DNA of 5,547 nucleotides from Xanthobacteraceae bacterium (GTDB lineage: Bacteria; Pseudomonadota; Alphaproteobacteria; Rhizobiales; Xanthobacteraceae). Shown here one piece after another: positions 1 to 5,066 of the stretch. Each line of letters starts with the position of its first letter. Position 1 is the stretch's first letter. The notes beneath the pieces were generated by a model. That model had not been told where the DNA came from. It saw only the letters and a list, made by a program, of their open reading frames with translations, and made no database searches. The stretch covers positions 1 to 5,547 of the forward strand of contig JASHVC010000569.1 of NCBI GenBank assembly GCA_030039655.1. The letters are read 5' to 3'. Both the position numbers and the translations under genes were made by a program.

Positions 1-898
1 CGATCAGTTCGACAGCGATGGGCCCAAGCGTGACGATGTGCTGGGCGGCCTTCATGGCCTCGTGAAAACTGCCGAAATGGCAAGCGCCGACGGCACGCCG
101 GCCAAGGAGAGGCGAAAGCTTCAGTTCGATCTTGGTCGAGAACGCGAGCGTGCCTTCGGAGCCGACAAGCAGATGCGCCAGATTGATGTCGTTCCTGCCG
201 GGAACGAGCGCGTCGAGATTGTAGCCGCCGACGCGCCGCTGCACTTTCGGGAAACGCCGCTCCATTTCATCGGCTTCGCGTGCCGCGATGGCCAAAAGGT
301 CGTGCACGAGCGCTTCAGGCACGTTGGTCTTGCCGTCGCCCATCCGGCCAAAATGCGCGCGCGTGCCGTCGGCCAGCAGAGCGTCGATCGAGATCACGTT
401 CTCGCGCGTATTGCCGTAGCGCAGCGAGCGCGCGCCGCAGGAATTGTTGCCGACCATGCCGCCAATGGTGGCGCGCGATGCAGTGGAGATATCGACCGGA
501 AACCACAGACCCGTGGTCTTGAGCGCGCGGTTGAGTTCATCGAGCACGATGCCCGGCTCGACCACGCAACGCCGCTCCGCAGCGTCGATTTCGACAATGC
601 GGTTGAGGTGGCGCGAGCAGTCGATGATGAGTGCTTCGTTGACGGTTTGACCGGCCTGCGACGTTCCGCCACCCCGCGGCGTGACCGCTACGTCTTCCGC
701 GCGGCAAACCCCTATCGCGCGTTCGGCTTCTTCTATCGTGCACGGCGTCACCACGCCGAGCGGCATGATCTGGTAGTGGGAGGCATCGGTCGCGTACCGG
801 CCGCGGGTGAAGGCGTCGAAGCGCATGTCAGCAATGCACTCCGCCTTGAGCCGCCGCTCGAGGCTTCTTTCTACTCCAGGCATCAGCCGTGCTGGCAA
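1..898 (-). CDS. FAD-binding oxidoreductase (D-2-hydroxyacid dehydrogenase / GlcD-like), N-terminal part, cut by the window edge
   Basis: Translating the minus strand gives 299 uninterrupted codons that run off the left edge. The protein belongs to the PCMH/VAO flavoprotein fold (FAD_binding_4). The FAD pyrophosphate loop PRGGGTSQAG starts at residue 74. A second conserved FAD-contacting stretch, GNNSCGARSLRYGNT, starts at 150, and GSEGTL at 246 closes the FAD domain before the FAD-oxidase C-terminal domain. The GRYATDASHYQIMPLGVV-like start and the GGYNLDALVPG segment before GSEGTL resemble long (about 950-1000 aa) proteins that fuse this flavoprotein to a C-terminal Fe-S/CCG domain (YdiJ-like). 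That half lies outside the window, so the fusion is inferred. Such enzymes oxidise D-2-hydroxyacids (glycolate, lactate, 2-hydroxyglutarate) to 2-oxoacids; the substrate cannot be read here. The start is taken at TTG 898, which has a well-spaced GGAG; ATG 883 is the alternative. The gene is divergent from sgaA. Confidence 0.9.
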   Translation of the reverse strand, partial: MPARLMPGVERSLERRLKAECIADMRFDAFTRGRYATDASHYQIMPLGVVTPCTIEEAERAIGVCRAEDVAVTPRGGGTSQAGQTVNEALIIDCSRHLNRIVEIDAAERRCVVEPGIVLDELNRALKTTGLWFPVDISTASRATIGGMVGNNSCGARSLRYGNTRENVISIDALLADGTRAHFGRMGDGKTNVPEALVHDLLAIAAREADEMERRFPKVQRRVGGYNLDALVPGRNDINLAHLLVGSEGTLAFSTKIELKLSPLLGRRAVGACHFGSFHEAMKAAQHIVTLGPIAVELI

Positions 899-904
899 TC
901 TATT

Positions 905-908
905 CTCC
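905..908 (-). promoter_or_regulatory. Ribosome binding site favouring a TTG start for the flavoprotein
   Basis: On the minus strand GGAG (in the context GCGGAGAA) lies 6 nt before TTG at 898-896. The first in-frame ATG, at 883-881, is 21 nt from the same GGAG and has no purine-rich site of its own. This spacing favours the TTG start. The choice changes only five N-terminal residues. Confidence 0.5.
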
Positions 909-958
909 GCTGCTGACCGTCGTGCCAGCGGGCCATCAGGTGCCCTAGGCCACAGAGT

Positions 959-980
959 CTTAACTTTGCGAATTAAGTTT
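959..980. promoter_or_regulatory. AT-rich dyad and direct repeat in the divergent intergenic region (possible operator)
   Basis: An AT-rich island in otherwise GC-rich DNA contains the inverted repeat CTTAA-N9-TTAAG (959-963 and 973-977). It overlaps a second dyad, AACTT-N8-AAGTT (962-966 and 975-979), and a direct repeat TTAACTTT/TTAAGTTT with a 13 bp period. It lies about 60 bp upstream of the flavoprotein start and about 30 bp upstream of the candidate sgaA -35 element, so one regulator or one promoter region could serve both genes. Only the repeats are seen; regulator binding is inferred. The rest of the 899-1111 gap shows no gene. Confidence 0.3.
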
Positions 981-1010
981 ACTAGATGCCACGCTTTCCG
1001 GTGACGCGGT

Positions 1011-1039
1011 CTTGACCCGAATGTTGCATCCGTTATTCA
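1011..1039 (+). promoter_or_regulatory. Candidate sigma-70-type promoter for sgaA
   Basis: CTTGAC at 1011-1016 matches the usual alphaproteobacterial -35 element well. A weak -10-like TATTCA follows at 1034-1039 after 17 nt. This would give a leader of about 65 nt before the sgaA ATG. The -10 match is poor, so this is only the best candidate in the gap. Confidence 0.35.
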
Positions 1040-1097
1040 AACCACCAGCCGCGAGCGCCCTCGGATAAGCGCCGCCGGGGCGAATAGAACTTGTCCG

Positions 1098-1103
1098 AAG
1101 GAG
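1098..1103 (+). promoter_or_regulatory. Strong Shine-Dalgarno site of sgaA
   Basis: AAGGAG lies 8 nt upstream of ATG 1112. It settles the start: an in-frame TTG at 1091 would place this site inside the coding region and has no such site of its own. Confidence 0.75.
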
Positions 1104-1111
1104 TATCGAAA

Positions 1112-2320
1112 ATGCCGCAGAATGCCTCGCGCGCCGCCGGGCGTCATTTCCTACAGATTCCCGGCCCGACGCCGCTGCCTGACCGCGTGCTGCGGGCGAT
1201 GGATACGCCCCTTATCGATCATCGCGGGCCGGAATTCGCAAAGCTTGGCAAGCGGTGCCTCGACGGCGTCAAGACCATTTTCAAGACCACTAACCCGGTG
1301 ATCATCTACACTGCGACCGGCACGGGCGCGTGGGAAGCGGCACTGGTCAACACCCTTTCGCCCGGCGACCGCGTGCTCATGGTCGAGACCGGCCAGTTCG
1401 CCACGCTCTGGAAGGTGATGGCCGAGAAGCTTGGCCTCAAACCCGAGTTTATTCCGGGCGATTGGCGGACTGGCGCGGACCCAGCCAAGGTCGAAGAGCA
1501 CCTGCGCAAGGACAAGGCGCACGAGATCAAAGCGGTGTGCGTGCTGCACAACGAAACCGCCACCGGCTGTCTCTCCCCCATCGATCAAATTCGCAAGGCG
1601 ATCAACGCCGCCGGACATCCGGCGCTGCTCATGGTCGACACTATCTCGTCGCTGGCCTCGACGGATTATCGCCACGACGAGTGGGGCGTCGACGTCACCG
1701 TCGGCGGCGCGCAGAAGGGCCTGATGCTGCCGCCCGGCATGTCGTTCAACGCGGTGAGCGACAAGGCGCTTAGTGCGGCGAAGACTTCCAAGCTGCCGAA
1801 ATCGTTCTTCTCATGGGAAGACATGCTGACCATGAACAAGGTCGGCTTCTTTCCTTACACGCCGGCGACGCAGATGCTGCAAGGCCTCGCCGTGTCGATC
1901 GACATGCTGCACGAGGAAGGCCTCGACAACGTGTTTGCCCGCCATGCGCGGCTTGCCGAGGCGACGCGACGCGCGGTGCGCGCGTGGGGCCTCGAAATTC
2001 TCTGCCGCGATTCAAAATACTATTCGCCGACCATCACGGCGGTGCTGCTGCCGGATGGCCACGACGCCGACGCGTTCCGCGGTCTTGCGCTGGAGGCTTT
2101 CAATATCTCGTACGGCGCAAGCTTCGGTCCGTACGCCAAGAAATATTTCCGCATCGGCCATTTGGGCGACATCAACGATGGCTGGATGATGGGGGTGCTC
2201 GCTTCGACTGAGATGGCATTGTCGCTTGCCGGCATTCCGCACAAGAAGGGCGGCGTGCAGGCGGCGATGGACTATATTGTGTCGACGCAATCGCGCGGTG
2301 CCCGCGCGGCTGCCGAGTAA
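1112..2320 (+). CDS. sgaA: Serine-glyoxylate aminotransferase (class V, PLP-dependent)
   Basis: The 402-residue product has about the length of known bacterial serine-glyoxylate aminotransferases. It transfers the amino group of serine to glyoxylate, giving hydroxypyruvate and glycine, in the cytoplasm. Class V marks are in order: the N-terminal PGPTPLP (17-23) and HRGPEF (37-42); TGAWEAA (71-77) in the phosphate-binding turn; HNET at 146-149; D176 in DTISS, which should contact the PLP pyridine nitrogen; K202 in GGAQKGL, the expected Schiff-base lysine; and R347 in FRIGHLGD, the expected substrate-carboxylate arginine. No key residue is missing. In methylotrophs this enzyme belongs to the serine cycle, but no other serine-cycle gene is visible here, so glyoxylate disposal is equally possible. 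It diverges from a flavoprotein dehydrogenase and is followed after 44 nt by the NDUFA9-like gene. Alanine-glyoxylate activity cannot be excluded. Confidence 0.93.
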   Translation: MPQNASRAAGRHFLQIPGPTPLPDRVLRAMDTPLIDHRGPEFAKLGKRCLDGVKTIFKTTNPVIIYTATGTGAWEAALVNTLSPGDRVLMVETGQFATLWKVMAEKLGLKPEFIPGDWRTGADPAKVEEHLRKDKAHEIKAVCVLHNETATGCLSPIDQIRKAINAAGHPALLMVDTISSLASTDYRHDEWGVDVTVGGAQKGLMLPPGMSFNAVSDKALSAAKTSKLPKSFFSWEDMLTMNKVGFFPYTPATQMLQGLAVSIDMLHEEGLDNVFARHARLAEATRRAVRAWGLEILCRDSKYYSPTITAVLLPDGHDADAFRGLALEAFNISYGASFGPYAKKYFRIGHLGDINDGWMMGVLASTEMALSLAGIPHKKGGVQAAMDYIVSTQSRGARAAAE

Positions 2321-2362
2321 GCGGCCTCTATACAGCGCCGCGGCGTTCCTGTATTTCGCCGC
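2321..2362 (+). other. Short intergenic gap with two overlapping GC hairpins
   Basis: The 44-nt gap between sgaA and the next gene can form stem GCGGC/GCCGC (2321-2325 with 2337-2341) or stem GCGGCG/CGCCGC (2340-2345 with 2357-2362, 11-nt loop). The two share bases 2340-2341, so they exclude each other. The second ends 2 nt before the ATG at 2365. There is no T-tract, so neither is a typical intrinsic terminator. No Shine-Dalgarno sequence is seen before the ATG. Confidence 0.3.
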
Positions 2363-2364
2363 TG

Positions 2365-3336
2365 ATGGCTTTAAAAAGCAGGCTTGAAACGCTGGTCACT
2401 GTGTTCGGCGGCTCCGGATTTTTGGGCCGTCACGTGGTGCGCGCGCTCGCCAACCGCGGCTACCGCATCCGCGTGGCCGTGCGCCGGCCGGAGCTTACCG
2501 GCTTCCTGCGGCCCATGGGCCGGGTGGGGCAGATCAACGCCGTTCAAGCCAACCTGCGCTTCCCGCAATCGATTGCAGTGGCTCTGCGCGACGCCGACAT
2601 TGCGGTCAATCTGGTTGGTATCTTGTTTCAGCGCGGCGCGCAGCGCTTCGATTCCGTCCAGGCAGTGGGCGCCGAAGCGGTGGCGCTGGCGGCCAAATCC
2701 ACCGGTGCCCGTTTGGTGCACGTCTCCGCGATCGGCGCGGACCTAAACTCGCCTTCGCACTATGCCCGCTCGAAAGCTGAAGGCGAACGGCGCGTGCTGG
2801 CGGCGCAGCCGACGGCGACCATCATGCGGCCGTCGATTGTGTTTGGTCCCGAGGATGATTTCTTCAATCGCTTCGCGGCGCTCGCGCGCATGGCGCCAGC
2901 GCTGCCACTCCCCGACGGCGGCCACACGCGATTTCAGCCAGTGTTTGTTGGAGACGTGGCCGAAGCGATTGCCAAGGCGGTCGATAGCGAGACTAAGCCA
3001 GGGACGATCTACGAACTCGGCGGGCCGGATGTGCGCACGTTCAGGGAATTGATGGAATTCGTCCTCGCCACCACTGGACGGCGGCGGCTTCTTGTGCCGG
3101 TGCCGTTCGAGGTCATGAAATTCCAGGCGGCGTTCGCTCAGTTCCTGCCGAAGCCGCCGATCACCCCCGATCAGGTCGAGTTGCTCAAGGGCGACAATGT
3201 CGTTGCCGCCGAAGCCCGGAGCGAAGGCCGCACGCTGGAAGCACTTGGCATGATCCCCGAGACGATGGCCGCCATCGTGCCGAGTTATCTCTGGCGCTTT
3301 CGCAAGGCCGGACAGTTCAGCCCGGACGCCGCGTGA
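2365..3336 (+). CDS. NDUFA9-like atypical short-chain dehydrogenase/reductase (complex I NDUFA9 subunit family)
   Basis: This 323-residue protein is a Rossmann-fold member of the extended/atypical SDR superfamily. The nucleotide-binding motif GGSGFLG is at 15-21, directly after the first beta strand (LVTVF), and R37-R38 follow the second strand, as expected for NADP(H) preference. HVSAIGAD precedes Y133-A-R-S-K137, which keeps the YxxxK pair. MRPSIVFGPEDDF starts at 154 and GGPDVRTF at 219, in the C-terminal substrate-side region. This pattern fits the alphaproteobacterial relatives of the mitochondrial 39-kDa accessory subunit NDUFA9, which binds NADPH and stabilises complex I. No nuo gene is adjacent, so a role in complex I is only a family label; sugar-nucleotide epimerase or quinone-linked reductase activity remains possible. 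ATG 2365 is the only good start and fits the family N-terminus, though it has no visible Shine-Dalgarno site. Likely co-transcribed with sgaA and uppP. Confidence 0.88.
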   Translation: MALKSRLETLVTVFGGSGFLGRHVVRALANRGYRIRVAVRRPELTGFLRPMGRVGQINAVQANLRFPQSIAVALRDADIAVNLVGILFQRGAQRFDSVQAVGAEAVALAAKSTGARLVHVSAIGADLNSPSHYARSKAEGERRVLAAQPTATIMRPSIVFGPEDDFFNRFAALARMAPALPLPDGGHTRFQPVFVGDVAEAIAKAVDSETKPGTIYELGGPDVRTFRELMEFVLATTGRRRLLVPVPFEVMKFQAAFAQFLPKPPITPDQVELLKGDNVVAAEARSEGRTLEALGMIPETMAAIVPSYLWRFRKAGQFSPDAA

Positions 3337-3378
3337 GGTTCCCGAGGCGCGCCCTCCAATCCCGCAGACGATGTGAAC

Positions 3379-4251
3379 ATGGCTGACGCTTGCACTCAGG
3401 GCATCGATACCGGCTTCGTCTCCTTGGGGTACTTCAAGGTCACGATACTTGGTGTGGTGCAAGGGATCACTGAGCTATTGCCGATTTCCTCCACCGCCCA
3501 CATGCGCCTGGTGCCCGCTGTCCTCGGCTGGCCCGATCCAGGCTCGGCGTTTTCCGCGGCGATGCAACTGGCGGCGCTGGGTGCGGTCGTGAGCTACTTC
3601 TGGACGGACGTCAGGGATTTGGCGGTCACTTCGGTCTCTTCTTTGGTTCGCGGTAATTTCCGTGACCCGTCTTTCCTGTTTGCGGTGTGGATCGTAATCG
3701 CAACAATTCCCATTGGCATCGGTGGCCTCGCGCTCGCAAAGGTCCTGAACACCTGTAATTCACCGCTCCGCGCCATCAGCGTCATAGGATGGAGCTGCAT
3801 CGTGATGGCGGTGCTTCTGGGTCTTGCCGAGATCTTAGCGCGGCATCGGCGCATGATCGACCAGGCGACGATTTGGGACGCGATCATTGTGGGGCTGGCG
3901 CAGACCGGCGCTCTCATTCCGGGCGTTTCCCGTTCGGGTTCGACGCTGACGGCAGCGCTGATGCTCGGCTTCCAACGTGACGAGGCCGCTCGCCTGTCAT
4001 TTTTGCTCGGTCTACCCGCCATCGCGCTGGCAGGCCTGAAGGAGTTGTGGGAACTCCACAAGATTCACCTCGACTGGCACGCCTGGTCGATTTTAATTCT
4101 CGGCCTCGGCGTCGCCGCTGTTTCAGCCTTTTTTGCCATCTGGGGCCTGATGAAAACTCTGGAAAAGTTTTCCAGCTGGCCGTTTGCCATCTATCGGCTT
4201 CTGCTCGGCATCGTGATCCTCGCTGGCGTGGCAATGGGGTGGTTGACCTAA
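3379..4251 (+). CDS. uppP: Undecaprenyl-diphosphatase (BacA/UppP family)
   Basis: This 290-residue polytopic inner-membrane protein dephosphorylates undecaprenyl diphosphate to the monophosphate, recycling the C55 lipid carrier for peptidoglycan and other surface glycans; the family also gives bacitracin tolerance. Both signatures are intact. QGITELLPISSTAH starts at 28, with Q28 and catalytic E32 of the (E/Q)xxxE motif and H41 following. PGVSRSGST is at 181-189, with R185 as the phosphate-binding arginine. Hydrophobic segments lie near 43-72, 99-123, 132-150, 165-183, 206-224, 236-258 and 268-290. Q28 replaces the Glu of the E. coli-type EGxTE motif; the motif allows this. The LPISSTAHMRLVPAVLGWPDP stretch resembles a subgroup shared by alphaproteobacteria and cyanobacteria. 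ATG 3379 is chosen; GTG 3373 is in frame just upstream, and neither has a clear Shine-Dalgarno site. The 42-nt gap before it shows no structure. Confidence 0.92.
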   Translation: MADACTQGIDTGFVSLGYFKVTILGVVQGITELLPISSTAHMRLVPAVLGWPDPGSAFSAAMQLAALGAVVSYFWTDVRDLAVTSVSSLVRGNFRDPSFLFAVWIVIATIPIGIGGLALAKVLNTCNSPLRAISVIGWSCIVMAVLLGLAEILARHRRMIDQATIWDAIIVGLAQTGALIPGVSRSGSTLTAALMLGFQRDEAARLSFLLGLPAIALAGLKELWELHKIHLDWHAWSILILGLGVAAVSAFFAIWGLMKTLEKFSSWPFAIYRLLLGIVILAGVAMGWLT

Positions 4252-4333
4252 TGGTTGTCCGCCCGCTCGTGCACGGATTTCTGTGGCTTGTGGCTCGCGG
4301 TAACGGAATTCTAACTGCCCCTGATATTCGATC

Positions 4334-4356
4334 TGGCAACTCTTAAGGGTTTGCCA
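4334..4356 (+). promoter_or_regulatory. Inverted repeat in the fzlA leader with an SD-like AAGGG in its loop
   Basis: TGGCAA (4334-4339) and TTGCCA (4351-4356) form a perfect 6-bp inverted repeat around an 11-nt spacer. The spacer holds AAGGG (4345-4349). It could be an RNA hairpin presenting a ribosome site or a DNA operator; the sequence cannot decide. It sits in the 122-nt gap between uppP and fzlA, the most AT-rich gap in the plus-strand gene row. That gap also has a tandem TGTGGCT (4282-4295) and a weak promoter-like pair, CTTGTG (4287-4292) and TCTAAC (4310-4315). Confidence 0.3.
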
Positions 4357-4373
4357 CACATGCTCGCGACGGC

Positions 4374-5066
4374 ATGCTGACGCTTTTCCATCATCCGCTC
4401 TGCCCGCATTCGCGTTTTGTCCGGCTGGCGCTCGACGAGCTTTCGCTCCCGGTGCAGCTAGTGGAGGAGCGGGTCTGGCAGCGGCGCACCGAGTTCCTCA
4501 AGCTCAACCCCGCGGGCACCACGCCGGTTCTGATCGAGGAGGCCATGCCGCCCATCCCCGGTGCCACCATCATCGCCGAATATCTCGACGAGACGAAGAG
4601 CGGCAAGCCGCCCAAAGCCCGCCTGATCCCGACCGACCCCGGCGGGCGGGTCGAGGTGCGCCGGCTAACGAGCTGGTTCAACGATAAGTTCTTCGAGGAA
4701 GTGAGCGGCCCGCTGGTGCGCGAGCGCGTTTACAAGCGCTTTGTTCCGGTCACCCAGGGCGGCGGTTCCCCCGATACCGAGGCGATGCGTGCCGCGCGCG
4801 CCAATATTAAGTACCATCTGGCCTATATCGGCTGGCTGGTGCGTACCCGCGACTGGCTTGCCGGCACCAGCCTGACCTATGCAGATCTGGCCGCGGCGGC
4901 GCATTTATCGACCGCCGATTATCTGGGCGATGTGCCGTGGAACGAAGACGAGAGCGCCAAGGCCTGGTACGGGAGGGTGAAATCGCGACCCTCGTTCCGC
5001 ACGCTGCTCGCCGAGAGCATGCCCGGTCTGGCGCCGGCGCCAAGCTACGCCAATCTCGACTTCTGA
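4374..5066 (+). CDS. fzlA: GST-fold protein, probable FtsZ-binding division protein FzlA
   Basis: The 230-residue product has a glutathione S-transferase layout. An N-terminal thioredoxin-like domain carries C10-P-H-S13 after the first strand and the cis-proline P51 in NPAGTTPVLI. A helical C-terminal domain has the T168-Y-A-D171 N-capping box (LTYADLAAAAHLS). At the usual Glu/Gln-Ser pair that binds the glutathione gamma-glutamyl group, it has A64-T65 (PGATIIAEYL), which argues against ordinary GST catalysis. Length, the VEERVW stretch with W35, SWFNDKFFEEVSGPLV and the C-terminal ANLDF end fit the alphaproteobacterial family containing Caulobacter FzlA. FzlA binds FtsZ, curves its filaments and promotes constriction at the septum in the cytoplasm. 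This assignment rests on recalled family features; a plain GST remains possible. ATG 4374 is the only possible start, since an in-frame stop lies at 4344-4346 with no other start codon between. No Shine-Dalgarno site lies at normal distance. queG overlaps its stop codon. Confidence 0.85.
   Translation: MLTLFHHPLCPHSRFVRLALDELSLPVQLVEERVWQRRTEFLKLNPAGTTPVLIEEAMPPIPGATIIAEYLDETKSGKPPKARLIPTDPGGRVEVRRLTSWFNDKFFEEVSGPLVRERVYKRFVPVTQGGGSPDTEAMRAARANIKYHLAYIGWLVRTRDWLAGTSLTYADLAAAAHLSTADYLGDVPWNEDESAKAWYGRVKSRPSFRTLLAESMPGLAPAPSYANLDF

Noticed and set aside
38..916. 292-codon plus-strand open frame
   Set aside because: It is antisense to the flavoprotein frame, whose minus-strand translation shows clear FAD-binding motifs. 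The plus-strand product is arginine- and alanine-rich with no recognisable motif, as expected of a shadow frame in GC-rich DNA.
1151..1675. 174-codon minus-strand open frame
   Set aside because: It is a shadow of sgaA, opposite conserved aminotransferase motifs, with no recognisable domain.
2321..2345. Possible terminator after sgaA
   Set aside because: A short GC stem is present but no T-tract follows, and the next gene begins 44 nt downstream on the same strand.
2743..3462. 239-codon minus-strand open frame
   Set aside because: It lies opposite the NDUFA9-like gene and the start of uppP, both of which have strong family motifs; its own product shows none.
3462..3474. Q28 in place of the first Glu of the EGxTE motif, considered as loss of UppP activity
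   Set aside because: The family motif is (E/Q)xxxE; catalytic E32, H41 and the PGxSRSxxT motif are all intact.
4282..4315. Tandem TGTGGCT repeat and CTTGTG/TCTAAC promoter-like pair
   Set aside because: A two-copy 7-mer is too short to call a repeat element, and both promoter elements match consensus poorly, so I did not list a separate promoter for fzlA.
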